A DNA stretch of 64,000 nucleotides from contig NZ_JAPONB010000003.1 in NCBI RefSeq assembly GCF_026676115.1, positions 310,001 through 374,000 of the forward strand, in the 5' to 3' direction. The notes below the pieces were generated by a model that made no database searches, was not told where the DNA came from, and saw only the letters and a program-made list of their open reading frames with translations. Shown piece by piece: positions 8,318 to 18,049 of the stretch. A program made the translations under genes and the position numbers. This DNA comes from Salinimicrobium sp. TH3 (GTDB lineage: Bacteria > Bacteroidota > Bacteroidia > Flavobacteriales > Flavobacteriaceae). Positions within the stretch are counted from its first letter, which is position 1, and every line of letters begins with the position of its first letter.

Positions 8318-9439
8318 CTAGTTATTTAAAACCTCTCCAACTTTTTCTCCCAGGGCTTTTCCTCTAAGATCTTTTGCAATGATCTTTCCATTTTCATCTA
8401 AAAGGAAGGCTGCAGGGATAGCGCGAATTCCGTATTCCACTGCTACAGGATCCTGCCAGAACATAAGATTGGAGACATGGTTCCATTCTCCAAGATTATC
8501 ATCTTCAATAGCCTGGATCCATTTTTCTTTTTGCCCTGGACGGTCCAGGGAAACCTGGATGATATTGAAGCCTTGATCGTGATATTTCTTATATACTTCC
8601 ACAATATTTGGATTCTCTACACGACAGGGTTTACACCAGGAAGCCCAGAAATCCACAAGGGTTACCTTTCCAAGAGCATCGCTTAAAGCAAGCTCATCTC
8701 CCTGTGGGGTAGGAGCACTAAAACCAGGAGCTTTGCTGCCCACAGCGGTTTTACTCATTTTATCGAGGCGTGTTTTTACTGTCTTTGCCAAAGGAACCTC
8801 TTTAACTTCGGGACTTAATTGATTATAAAACCCCATCAATTCTGAAGAAGAGAAGGCCGAAGTATTCAGCATATCCTGCAGGATCATTACAGAAACAATA
8901 GAATTAGGATTTGATTCGATCAATTCAACTTTCGCCTGTTTATCTTCCTCAAATAACTGTTGCTGAAAAGTCTGTAAATTTTGCAAGGTAACAGAATCCC
9001 TGTTCATCATTGCATCTCTAAGGGCAGTTCTATTATCTCCCATTTTCCTGCTTACCTCTCTCACATTTTTTAGGTAGGCGGTTAGTACTTCATTATCTTC
9101 TCCTCCAGAAACTTCTGAAGAATAAATACTGTCAGGATACACTTTAAATTCTATAGGTGTATTATCAGCAATGTAGACCACGTTTCCACGGGTTCCTTCA
9201 ATGGTTAGGAAGCTAATCGTAGGCTTTTCCATTTCGGGAAGATCTAATTCGAATTTGCCATCCTGAACTTCTATTGTATCCAGATGCACAACCTGGGTAT
9301 TACTGTCATTTAATTCTGAAACAATAATCTTTTGCCCGTCGGGAGCATTTTGTACTGTTCCGCTTAAATGGTAGCCCTCATTTTCACTTTCACAAGCAGC
9401 AAGGAGGACAACAAGTCCAACTAATAAAATTTTACGCAT
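8318..9439 (-). CDS. TlpA-like thioredoxin lipoprotein with DUF4369 domain
   Basis: 373-residue lipoprotein (lipobox LLAAC, Cys16) of a layout very common in Bacteroidota: an N-terminal DUF4369-like beta domain (about 24-125), a helical linker, and a C-terminal TlpA/ResA-type thioredoxin fold (from about 235). The redox motif is WCKPC, Cys269 and Cys272, with the family cis-Pro segment AIPAAFLLD. It is expected to act as a periplasm-facing disulfide reductase; the partner is unknown. A minus-strand TATTTTTG -7 element lies 19 bases before the start. Confidence 0.9.
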   Translation of the reverse strand: MRKILLVGLVVLLAACESENEGYHLSGTVQNAPDGQKIIVSELNDSNTQVVHLDTIEVQDGKFELDLPEMEKPTISFLTIEGTRGNVVYIADNTPIEFKVYPDSIYSSEVSGGEDNEVLTAYLKNVREVSRKMGDNRTALRDAMMNRDSVTLQNLQTFQQQLFEEDKQAKVELIESNPNSIVSVMILQDMLNTSAFSSSELMGFYNQLSPEVKEVPLAKTVKTRLDKMSKTAVGSKAPGFSAPTPQGDELALSDALGKVTLVDFWASWCKPCRVENPNIVEVYKKYHDQGFNIIQVSLDRPGQKEKWIQAIEDDNLGEWNHVSNLMFWQDPVAVEYGIRAIPAAFLLDENGKIIAKDLRGKALGEKVGEVLNN

Positions 9440-9457
9440 AATTTGTTACATTTTGCA

Positions 9458-9465
9458 CAAAAATA
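9458..9465 (-). promoter_or_regulatory. -7 element of thioredoxin-lipoprotein gene
   Basis: TATTTTTG on the minus strand fits TAnnTTTG and lies just upstream of the start codon at 9439. No -33 match was found. Confidence 0.4.
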
Positions 9466-9561
9466 AGGAAGTTAGTGGAGAGAGAATGTCGGAATAGATA
9501 AATTAATGTTAATATGAACGAGCCCTGGGGCAGCGGGTCCAAAATCCTGTAATTTTAACAT

Positions 9562-12009
9562 ATGAAGAATCAAAAGGAATTTCCCCTCGAAATAAAGATC
9601 AGTTTTCACAAGATCATTGAACAGTATCGAAAGCAACTGGAGAATGAATCAAGCATGATATCCAAAGATTACCTGGGAAAGATACTCGATTATATTTCTG
9701 GTTTTCCTGTTTTAGAGGATGGAATTGAAAATTCCGAAGATCTTAATAAACTAAAAGATCCAATTAGGATCCTCATGAAAGATCTTTTTCCTGAAATTCT
9801 GTCGGGTACCCAAATCAAAGCGATTTCTGTTCCTTTTCACAATGTCATTTTTAATTCTACTCTTAAGTTTAGAGAAATACTTGCTGGTGCGGGAAAAGAT
9901 TTCAACTTAAATATGAGAGATCTTAGTAAAGACCTTGATTATATCTATGCCTGTATTCTAATCCTCAATAAGTATTATGGTTATGATATGGATTTTTCAA
10001 GACCGTTATATTATGATATACCCGATGAAAATGGCATTTTAAGGCACTATAGAATTGAACTTGATTCCCAATTTATGGAGCTGGAACCTGGCAAAAATGC
10101 TTGTGAAATAACGAAAGAAGATGTTGATGAATTGATCCAAAATATTGAGAATGTGGAATTTTGGAAACAAAAATTTCCACCCAAAAGCTGGATCTTTAAG
10201 GGTTTCACCATAATTACTCTTACAGATGTGACTGTTGATGATGCGATCTCCGATCTAAAAACAACTTTGTTGCAAAGAAATACTTCAGGAAATGAAGAGA
10301 TGGAGAAGTTTGAGGAGATTTTTAAATCCATATATAAGATTCCAAATCTTAGGGTGGGATTTACCATGTATAATGAACAGGAATCGACTTTTGAGAGAAT
10401 GATGGGAAATCGTTCACCAAGTTTCTTGCTTCGGGAGAAGAAAACGGTAGACTGTAGGGAGGCTCTCGAGGAGGAAGCTTATCAAAAACTTGTAAAGGAA
10501 CACAATTACTTTAGCATTCCTAACGTCACAAAATTTTCCACAAAATCTTCAGAAAATCTTTTAGCAAAATCCCTTGTTGATGCTGGTGTGAAAAGTGCCA
10601 TTCTGGCTCCTATTGCTAAAAATGGTATTTTGCTTGGAATGCTTGAGTTGGTCTCTTTTGAAAAAAATGTGCTCAACAGCATAAATGCCACAAAACTAGA
10701 AGATATCTTACCTTATATAGTTACGGCTGTAGAACGCAGTAAAGCAGAGTTTGAAAATCGTGTTAAGGCTGTAATACAAAGTGAATGTACTTCTATTCAT
10801 CCCAGTGTTTTATGGATTTTTGAAAAGGAGGCAAGAAAATTCATTAGAGATCTTGATGAAGATGGACTTGCCTCATTTAAGGATATTACTTTCGAAGATG
10901 TTTATCCTTTGTATGGAGAGATTGATATTGTAGCTTCTTCGGAAGCGCGTAATGAAGCTATTCAAAAAGATCTGCTTGATCAACTGGAACTAATTACAAA
11001 CATTGTGTGCCAGGCTGAAGAAATCGAAAAACTGGATATTTATGAGCAGGTGAAATTTCGTATTAAAGAATTTCAGGATGATCTCGCCAACAGTTTGAGC
11101 ACCTCAAGTGAACAAAAAGTTTTCAATTTGCTCCAACGGGAGATAGATCCTGTTATGGCACATATTGAAAAACAAACACCTGTCTTAGAGGAAAAGGTGA
11201 GCGGTTACCGAAAAAACGTGAATTCTGAAACAGGAATAATTTACAATCACCGAAAAAATTATGATGAAGCTGTACAGCAAATCAATCGTACAATGGCCCG
11301 ATACATTGACCGCAGACAAATTGATGCCCAGGAGATATACCCTCATTATTTTGAAAGATATAAGACCGATGGGGTTGAGCATAACATTTATATAGGGACC
11401 TCGCTTACAAATAAAAAAGCCAAACCTTTTGACGAGGTTTATTTATACAACCTGCGTTTGTGGCAATTGAGCACCATGTGCGAAATGGAAAACCGCTTCT
11501 ATCAAATACAGGAAAACATGCCTTTGAAACTGGAAGCTGCTTCCCTGATCCTTGTGTATAATACAACACTTTCTATTCGATATAGGATGGATGAAAAACA
11601 ATTCGATGTAGATGGAACCTACAATGCAAGGTATGAGATCATCAAGAAAAGAATTGACAAGGCACATGTAAAGGGAACTGAAGAAAGGGTAACTCAAAAA
11701 GGGAAAATTGCCATTGTATATTCTAACAGGAAAGATGAAAGGGAGTATTTGCGCTATATCAAATATTTGCAGTCCAAACAGTATTTAGGAGATAAGGTAG
11801 AAAAATTAGAGCTTGAAGATGTCCAGGGAGTTATTGGACTAAAAGCCATAAGAGTGGAAGTGTTATACCACCTAAAAAATGAACAACAAGAAGAGCAGGT
11901 CTTCACTTATGAAGACCTGGAAAAGGTGTTAGGCCAGGTAATAAGCGGCAATAAAACTGAGAACCGAGAGAATGATTCCTACCATAAAGATAGTATAGGT
12001 AATCCTTAA
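9562..12009 (+). CDS. GAF-domain protein of unknown function
   Basis: 815-residue cytoplasmic protein with no signal peptide or membrane segment. Residues ~240-395 have the look of a GAF sensory domain, ending in a strand-turn-strand around NGILLGMLELVSF. The remainder is mostly helical, with many charged residues, and no kinase, cyclase, phosphodiesterase or HTH signature is visible. It is probably a conserved flavobacterial protein whose function I cannot assign. Its final 27 codons overlap the end of the convergent HD-PycTM gene by 81 bases, an unusually long tail-to-tail overlap that both proteins appear to use. Confidence 0.75.
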   Translation: MKNQKEFPLEIKISFHKIIEQYRKQLENESSMISKDYLGKILDYISGFPVLEDGIENSEDLNKLKDPIRILMKDLFPEILSGTQIKAISVPFHNVIFNSTLKFREILAGAGKDFNLNMRDLSKDLDYIYACILILNKYYGYDMDFSRPLYYDIPDENGILRHYRIELDSQFMELEPGKNACEITKEDVDELIQNIENVEFWKQKFPPKSWIFKGFTIITLTDVTVDDAISDLKTTLLQRNTSGNEEMEKFEEIFKSIYKIPNLRVGFTMYNEQESTFERMMGNRSPSFLLREKKTVDCREALEEEAYQKLVKEHNYFSIPNVTKFSTKSSENLLAKSLVDAGVKSAILAPIAKNGILLGMLELVSFEKNVLNSINATKLEDILPYIVTAVERSKAEFENRVKAVIQSECTSIHPSVLWIFEKEARKFIRDLDEDGLASFKDITFEDVYPLYGEIDIVASSEARNEAIQKDLLDQLELITNIVCQAEEIEKLDIYEQVKFRIKEFQDDLANSLSTSSEQKVFNLLQREIDPVMAHIEKQTPVLEEKVSGYRKNVNSETGIIYNHRKNYDEAVQQINRTMARYIDRRQIDAQEIYPHYFERYKTDGVEHNIYIGTSLTNKKAKPFDEVYLYNLRLWQLSTMCEMENRFYQIQENMPLKLEAASLILVYNTTLSIRYRMDEKQFDVDGTYNARYEIIKKRIDKAHVKGTEERVTQKGKIAIVYSNRKDEREYLRYIKYLQSKQYLGDKVEKLELEDVQGVIGLKAIRVEVLYHLKNEQQEEQVFTYEDLEKVLGQVISGNKTENRENDSYHKDSIGNP

Positions 12010-13119
12010 AAGATAATACTTTCGGTTTAGTACCACTCCCAGCATGTAAAGGTCCTTCATAAGAGATTCATACACGTCGGTTTGGTTTTCAAGTATTTCG
12101 TGCATGGCCCACTCAAACTGTTCGTAAGGCATACGATGAAAATTTCCAAAAAACAGTACATTAACATCTCCGTTTTTAATTTGCTCCCGGGTAAATTCTC
12201 CCGAAGTTACATTTGGACGGGTGGACATTATTGCTCCTATTATTGAGGCGACGCTAAAGATCATTAAGATAAAAATCGGGAGCATCATAACCGTACTTGA
12301 GTTGGCAGGAGAAGTGAGATCGGGAATGAAATTAGCGATGGCCAGGGAAATGATGATGGCATTAACCGATAGGAGAATGTTGGCTTTGGCATCTGCAATG
12401 TCACTTAATTTAAGATGATTACGCATAGTGACTCTAAACAGGGTCTGTATCCCTCGGTCTGGGCTCTTATCTTTATATTTAACTTTAAGACGGGCTTTTG
12501 CTTCTTCTTTAGCTAACTTCTTATTTGCTTTTCTTTCTTTATTGAGTAAGTTGTATAGATTTTCATCTTTTTGTTCCTTCCAGTTCTCCCTCGCGTACTG
12601 CGTGTAGAATTGATGCCGCTCGGTAAATAGTTCTATATTTTTTTCAATCCATTCCTGGTGTGAATAATTTTTGATCTTCTGAAGTTTTAACTCCTGCCGA
12701 AGAAATTCGCTTGTTTCTTCAAAGTAATCTTTTGCGAGGTGAGACGTGTCAGCATCTTTGATGATTTTCTCATCAAGTTCTTTTGGCTCCGCCTGCATTC
12801 TGGAAGCCATTATTATCCTGGTAACATCTTCAATAAGGGCCTTATCGGCATTTTGCTTTTCCAGCCACTCCCTGGCTATTTCGGCACTTTTTTCTTCGTG
12901 ACCTGCATATTCTTCGATATACCCTGTGTCATGTAACCAGGCGGCCAGCAGTAGCGGCTCCTCGTGTTTAACATGAATTTCAGATTTTTCGATTAATTCT
13001 TTAGTACTTTTAACGACCCTCTGAGTGTGCTTAAAATTGTGATAAATGAATGTATTGGGTAATTTTTTTCTGAATAGATCCTGTACAAAAATTTCAGCTT
13101 TATCGGTAAGAGTTGTCAT
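11929..13119 (-). CDS. HD-domain protein fused to Pycsar-type membrane effector (PycTM)
   Basis: 396-residue two-part protein. Residues ~10-190 form an HD phosphohydrolase domain with the metal ligands visible: His31, the HD pair His63/Asp64 (WLHDTGY), His74 and Asp122/Asp124. After a Lys-rich coiled linker, residues ~225-396 carry a PycTM/DUF5706-like region: the hallmark ADAKANILLSVNA that starts the first helix, then a second helix (FILMIFSVASIIGAIM) and a final one at the C-terminus. In Pycsar defence, PycTM proteins bind cCMP or cUMP and damage the membrane; the HD domain could hydrolyse a nucleotide signal. No pyrimidine cyclase is seen nearby, so a defence role is inferred only. It is divergent from the metallophosphoesterase gene. 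Confidence 0.82.
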   Translation of the reverse strand: MTTLTDKAEIFVQDLFRKKLPNTFIYHNFKHTQRVVKSTKELIEKSEIHVKHEEPLLLAAWLHDTGYIEEYAGHEEKSAEIAREWLEKQNADKALIEDVTRIIMASRMQAEPKELDEKIIKDADTSHLAKDYFEETSEFLRQELKLQKIKNYSHQEWIEKNIELFTERHQFYTQYARENWKEQKDENLYNLLNKERKANKKLAKEEAKARLKVKYKDKSPDRGIQTLFRVTMRNHLKLSDIADAKANILLSVNAIIISLAIANFIPDLTSPANSSTVMMLPIFILMIFSVASIIGAIMSTRPNVTSGEFTREQIKNGDVNVLFFGNFHRMPYEQFEWAMHEILENQTDVYESLMKDLYMLGVVLNRKYYLLRITYTIFMVGIILSVLSFIAAYYLA

Positions 13120-13174
13120 TCAGTTGTGGTTAGATTTGCACCAAATTACAAAAAAATCCCCCCAATAGTTTTGT

Positions 13175-16100
13175 ATGAGAAAAAATAACAAATTTCTAAC
13201 ACTGGTATTATTTATTGCTGTTACCGCCTGTTCTCCACATTTAAATCAGCTTTATTACGCAAAGGATGAACCTTCAGAAGATTTTGGATATCCTGAGGAT
13301 AAAGTAGTTGAGAAATCTTTTTATCTTTTGGGAGACGGAGGTTATTCCCCCCCCGGAGGTTCTTCAGAAGCTTTATTGGCATTTAAAACCTACATTGACT
13401 CGGTTAAGCAGGTTGGAAATTACACAATTTTTATTGGTGATAATGTATACCCGGCGGGGCTTGTTTCAAAAGATCACCCAGACAGGGAACTTATGGAGTA
13501 CCGCCTGGATGCTCAAATAGATGCCGTGGAAAATTATGATGGCAACCTCTTTTTTGTGCCGGGAAACCATGATTGGTATAATCAGGGATTGACCGGTCTT
13601 AAAAGACAGGCAGACTACTTACGAGAAAAACTTAACAGAGAGGATGTTTTTTATCCTGAACCGGGCTGCGGATTAGCTTCTTTTGAAGTAAGCGAAAATA
13701 TTCAGGTTGTTGTTGCAGATTCGCAATGGTTCCTTGAGGATTGGGATGAGCATCCAAAAATTAATGATGACTGTGCCGAAATTAAAACCCGGGAAGCTTT
13801 TTTTCAGGAAATAGATAGCGAATTAAAGAAGAATCAGACAAAAACAGTGGTATTTGTTATTCATCATCCCTTGTATACTAACGGGCTGCATGGAGGAAAC
13901 TTCAGTTTAACAGATCACCTTTTTCCTACCCAACGTAAGCTTCCATTACCCATACTCGGAACTCTGGCAAATTTTATAAGAACTACAGGAGGAGTCACCA
14001 GTACAGACCTCCAAAATGAAAGATATAAAGGAATGAGAAAACGAATTGAAACTATTGCTTCCCGGTGGGGGAATGTAGTTTTTGTTTCGGGGCACGATCA
14101 TTCTATACAGTATATTGAACACGACAAAATAAAACAAGTAGTGTCAGGATCGGCTTCCAAGGCATCTTATGTGGGATTAGGGAACGATGGATTGTTTGCT
14201 TATTCAGGCCAGGGATTCGCTACCCTGGATATATTTGAAGACGGTTCCTCCTGGATTAGTTTCTATGGGAGCGCAGATAAACAGCCTAAACTTTTATATC
14301 AAAAGGAAGTTATCGCAGCACCGGAACCCTTTAATATTGACACCTTGCCTACTTCTTTTCCCCGCAGTGTCGTGGAGTCAGTTTATGAACCCCGGGATAC
14401 TAATGTATCGAAGGCCTATGAAAGTATTTGGGGAGACAGGTACAGGGATTTGTACGGGACCGGAGTGGAGGTTCCCGTTGCTGTACTGGATACCTTATAC
14501 GGGGGACTTACTGTAGAAAGAGCAGGTGGGGGTCACCAAACACGGTCTCTAAGATTAAAGGATAAGCAGGGAAGAGATTACAATATGCGGGCGCTTGAAA
14601 AAAGTGCTGTGCAATTCCTCCAAACGGTTGCCTATAAAGATACTCCTGTAGAGACTAAATTTGAAAATACCCTTGCCGAGGATGTAATAAAAGATTTTTA
14701 CACCTCTGCGCATCCTTATGCGTTCCTGGCAATACCTACATTATCGCAGGCAGCGGGAATTAACCATACCAATCCACAGTTGTATTATGTTCCCAAACAA
14801 AATGCTCTTGGAGATTTCAACAGTGAGTATGGGGATGAATTATATATGATCGTTGAACGACCCGAAGGAGCCTGGACAGGTTATGAATCTTTTGGCAGCC
14901 CAAATCATGATATTGAAAGCACGGCTGGAGTTTTTGAACGTCTTCGGAAGGATGAGAAATACAGTCTTGACGAATCTGCCTATATAAGAGCAAGAATATT
15001 TGATATGCTTGTGGGCGATTGGGATCGGCATGAAGATCAATGGAGATGGGCTGAAATTGAAAATGAGGAAGGAGATCACCTTTTTAAGCCTATACCTAGA
15101 GACAGGGACCAGGTCTTTTCTAATTTTGATGGGGCCTTTTTAAACACCTTAAGGGGATTAACGGGATTTGCCAATCAATTTGCTGTTTATGATGAAAACA
15201 TTGCTGACATTGAGTGGTTTAACTCGGCCGCTGTTGGGCTGGATAGAAGCTTAATTCAAAATTCCAGTAAAGACGAATGGCTAAGGCAGGCTGAGTTTCT
15301 TCAGGAGCACGTGACAGATGAAGTGATTGAAGAAGCTTTTGAAAAGCTTCCGAAGGAAACCCGGGGAGAATCCACACAACGAATTATTAAAAATCTTAAA
15401 GCCAGAAGGGACAATTTGGTGGACATAACCAGTAGATACTACAATTATTTTGCTGAGTTTGCCATCATTTCTGCTACAGATAAAGATGATCATATTGAGA
15501 TTGAACGCCTTCCGGAAGGAAAAACCCGCGTATCTATTTATAGGATTAAGGATGGAGAGAAGGCAGATGTTGTGAGCAACAGGGTATATGATTCTCAAGT
15601 GACCGAAGAATTGTGGATCTATGGTCTTGATGATGACGATATTTTCGAGGTCTATGGAGAAGCTTCCTCTTCAATTCTTGTGAGGATTATTGGAGGACAA
15701 AATAATGATATTTACAGGATCAAAAATGGCAAAAACGTAAAGGTTTATGATTACGAATCTTTGCCTAACACTGTGGAGATCAACAATGGCGCAGATATTA
15801 CTTTTACAGATAATTATGAGGTAAATGTCTTTGATAAGGATCGGAAAATATTTTCTACAAGTGCCATACTTCCGGTAGTTGGATATAATCCCGATGATGG
15901 ATTTCAGGTTGGCTTAAGCACCTCCTTTACGAAGTATGGTTTCCGTAGAAATCCATTTACAGCCCAACATAGATTTAAAGCGGGCTATTATTTTGCCACT
16001 CAAAGTTTTGATATGCGTTACCAGGGGGAATTTGCCAATGTTTTTGGAAACTACAATTTTCTTGTGGGAGCACATTTTACGAATCCCAGTTATACCCGTA

Positions 16101-16897
16101 ATTTCTTCGGGATGGGAAATGAAACTGAAAACTTTGAAGAAGAACTAGGAAAGGACTACAATCGGGTACGTATTAGTAGAATTGGTGGAGAAGCGGGAGT
16201 GATAAAGGACTCACCCTTTGGACGTTATTATAAATTAGCAGCAACCTTTGAAGGTGTGCAAATAGAAGAGACAGTGGATCGTTTTCTCTCTTCGGAATAT
16301 ATGAAGGACACCAATTTTTTTGAACGGCAATATTTTGCAGGTATTGAAGGTGTTTTTCGCTATGAAAGTTACGATGATGTGCTTAATCCTTCAAATGGAA
16401 TGAAATTCGAATTCATTGGTGGTGGAAAAATGAATACCGGAGAGACAGAGAATATTTACGCTTTTATAACACCATACCTTGGGTTTTATAAAGCCATAAG
16501 TCAAAATAATAAGTGGGTTATAAATACTCGCGTAAATGCAGAAGTTCTTTTTGGTGATGATTTTGAATTCTACCAGGCCGCTACTATAGGTGGGGCTGAG
16601 AGTTTAAGAGGATTTAGAGAAGAACGGTTTACTGGAGAAAGCGCTTTTGTTTGGGGAAATGATCTAAGATATAGCTTTGACGAGTTTAAAACTTCATTTA
16701 TCCCTCTTCAAATAGGGGTATTTGCCGGATATGATCTAGGCCGGGTTTGGTTGGACGGAGAGAATAGTGATCTTTGGCATGACAGCTATGGCGGCGGATT
16801 TTGGATAACCGGAGCAGATGCTCTTTCTGCTAAAGTCAATTTATTTTCGGGAGGTGAAAAACTACGTTTCAGTTTTAGCGTGGGTATGAATTTCTAG
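13175..16897 (+). CDS. Metallophosphoesterase / BamA-like outer-membrane lipoprotein
   Basis: 1240-residue surface protein. A lipoprotein signal (TACSP, Cys19) precedes a calcineurin-like metallophosphoesterase domain (~45-330) with GDGGYS, GDNVYP, GNHDW, HHPLY and SGHDHS, i.e. all metal-binding motifs. The middle (~400-800) includes GDWDRHEDQWRW (near 614) and PRDRDQVF, a pair reminiscent of FAM20C/CotH-type kinase active sites, although I could not confirm the fold. From ~880 there is a BamA/TamA-type beta-barrel with the typical ESLRGFREERF strand and a C-terminal Phe. This layout suggests an outer-membrane phosphoesterase; the substrate is unknown. Confidence 0.83.
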   Translation: MRKNNKFLTLVLFIAVTACSPHLNQLYYAKDEPSEDFGYPEDKVVEKSFYLLGDGGYSPPGGSSEALLAFKTYIDSVKQVGNYTIFIGDNVYPAGLVSKDHPDRELMEYRLDAQIDAVENYDGNLFFVPGNHDWYNQGLTGLKRQADYLREKLNREDVFYPEPGCGLASFEVSENIQVVVADSQWFLEDWDEHPKINDDCAEIKTREAFFQEIDSELKKNQTKTVVFVIHHPLYTNGLHGGNFSLTDHLFPTQRKLPLPILGTLANFIRTTGGVTSTDLQNERYKGMRKRIETIASRWGNVVFVSGHDHSIQYIEHDKIKQVVSGSASKASYVGLGNDGLFAYSGQGFATLDIFEDGSSWISFYGSADKQPKLLYQKEVIAAPEPFNIDTLPTSFPRSVVESVYEPRDTNVSKAYESIWGDRYRDLYGTGVEVPVAVLDTLYGGLTVERAGGGHQTRSLRLKDKQGRDYNMRALEKSAVQFLQTVAYKDTPVETKFENTLAEDVIKDFYTSAHPYAFLAIPTLSQAAGINHTNPQLYYVPKQNALGDFNSEYGDELYMIVERPEGAWTGYESFGSPNHDIESTAGVFERLRKDEKYSLDESAYIRARIFDMLVGDWDRHEDQWRWAEIENEEGDHLFKPIPRDRDQVFSNFDGAFLNTLRGLTGFANQFAVYDENIADIEWFNSAAVGLDRSLIQNSSKDEWLRQAEFLQEHVTDEVIEEAFEKLPKETRGESTQRIIKNLKARRDNLVDITSRYYNYFAEFAIISATDKDDHIEIERLPEGKTRVSIYRIKDGEKADVVSNRVYDSQVTEELWIYGLDDDDIFEVYGEASSSILVRIIGGQNNDIYRIKNGKNVKVYDYESLPNTVEINNGADITFTDNYEVNVFDKDRKIFSTSAILPVVGYNPDDGFQVGLSTSFTKYGFRRNPFTAQHRFKAGYYFATQSFDMRYQGEFANVFGNYNFLVGAHFTNPSYTRNFFGMGNETENFEEELGKDYNRVRISRIGGEAGVIKDSPFGRYYKLAATFEGVQIEETVDRFLSSEYMKDTNFFERQYFAGIEGVFRYESYDDVLNPSNGMKFEFIGGGKMNTGETENIYAFITPYLGFYKAISQNNKWVINTRVNAEVLFGDDFEFYQAATIGGAESLRGFREERFTGESAFVWGNDLRYSFDEFKTSFIPLQIGVFAGYDLGRVWLDGENSDLWHDSYGGGFWITGADALSAKVNLFSGGEKLRFSFSVGMNF

Positions 16898-17094
16898 ATT
16901 AATTGATTCCACCGGGAGAATAAAAGGATGACATTAAATTCTTTATGCGGTGGATATAGAATATTAAATTCATCCTCCATTTACCCTTTTTGAAACCTAA
17001 AGCTTCTAATTTTTTGTTTTCAAAGGATGTTAGAAATTTTAGTTTAAAATAATATAAAGCAACTGTTCTTTCGGAATTTTTAAAGCCATTTAAA
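16898..17094. other. Intergenic gap
   Basis: About 200 bases between the barrel protein and the terminator. AT-rich, with no reading frame or promoter I can support. Confidence 0.5.
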
Positions 17095-17137
17095 AAAGCA
17101 AAAGCGGACTATAATAATCCGCTTTTGCTTTTTTTTG
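17095..17137. terminator. Bidirectional terminator
   Basis: Long hairpin with arms AAAAGCAAAAGCGGA and TCCGCTTTTGCTTTT and a 9-base loop, followed by a T run. It is placed between convergent genes (barrel protein and mscS) and has an A run on the other side, so it can serve both. Confidence 0.9.
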
Positions 17138-17147
17138 GAATTTGGGG

Positions 17148-18044
17148 CTAAGATTCTCCTTCAGAAGAAGGTTTTTGAATGTTTAACCTGTTGTTGAATT
17201 CCAAAGTTCTTATTGGGAATGGGATATTGATGTCGTGTTGATCATACACTTTCTTAATAGCGATAATAGCGGCGCTTCTGGCCAAAAGTATATCTCTGTT
17301 AGAAGTGACATTGCTCCAGAATCTTACAACAAAATTAATCGAACTGTCGCCAAATTCATTGTACATAAATTCTACTTCCTCGCCCTTTTTTTGAGGGTAA
17401 AGTTCAGAAAGTGTATTAATAGTTATAGTTTTTACGAGCTCAAGATCGGAATTGTAAGCCACACCGCAATTCACCATTATACGGGATCTTGAAGTGCGGG
17501 AAAAGTTTTTAAAAGGGGCATCGATAACCTGTGAGTTAGGAATAACTACATAATTATTATCTGCCTCCCTTATCACAATGCTCCTAAGGTTTATTTCCAC
17601 AACTCTTCCGGCGTATCCGTTATTCTCAATCCAGTCTCCAATTTGAAGTTCAGGAAGAAAACTTAAGAGAATTCCCGAAAAGGTATTGTTTAAGGTTCCC
17701 TGCAGAGCAAGACCTACGGCCAAACCTACCACCCCGGCACCTGCCAGAACAGAAGTAAGGATTGTATTCAAATTTAACAGCCCCAGTGCAACAAAAAATC
17801 CAATTGCAATAACCACCACCTTCATGATCTTGATGGTTATTTCGCGAATTGAAGCCTGCCTTACCTTGAACCGCAGGAGCCTGTCCAGCAATTTTCCAAG
17901 GTACTTTGCTGCAAAGACAAAAATGATAAATACTAAAACAGCTAAAATGAAATTAGGCAAACCCAGGATTATTGAATCCAGCCATTCGCCTAATTTCTCC
18001 CAGATTCCTTCAACGGAATCCTGAATATCAAATTTTTTCGCCAT
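17148..18044 (-). CDS. Small-conductance mechanosensitive channel (MscS family)
   Basis: 298-residue inner-membrane channel that releases solutes on osmotic down-shock. Three N-terminal hydrophobic segments are followed by the pore-lining TM3 signature GVVGLAVGLALQGTLNN and then the beta domain (LQIGDWIENNGYAG, IVIREADNNYVVIPN). Length is close to E. coli MscS (286). It starts 5 bases after the dps stop codon, so the two are almost certainly one transcript, an arrangement that couples a channel to a stress protein. Confidence 0.92.
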   Translation of the reverse strand: MAKKFDIQDSVEGIWEKLGEWLDSIILGLPNFILAVLVFIIFVFAAKYLGKLLDRLLRFKVRQASIREITIKIMKVVVIAIGFFVALGLLNLNTILTSVLAGAGVVGLAVGLALQGTLNNTFSGILLSFLPELQIGDWIENNGYAGRVVEINLRSIVIREADNNYVVIPNSQVIDAPFKNFSRTSRSRIMVNCGVAYNSDLELVKTITINTLSELYPQKKGEEVEFMYNEFGDSSINFVVRFWSNVTSNRDILLARSAAIIAIKKVYDQHDINIPFPIRTLEFNNRLNIQKPSSEGES

Positions 18045-18049
18045 TTATT

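Noticed and set aside
11929-13119. Complete Pycsar defence system
   Set aside because: No pyrimidine cyclase gene nearby and neighbours are core-type genes.
13166-13173. TAGTTTTG as promoter of the metallophosphoesterase gene
   Set aside because: It lies 1 base before the ATG, so transcription would begin inside the coding region, and the nearest upstream TTTG is 27 bases away.
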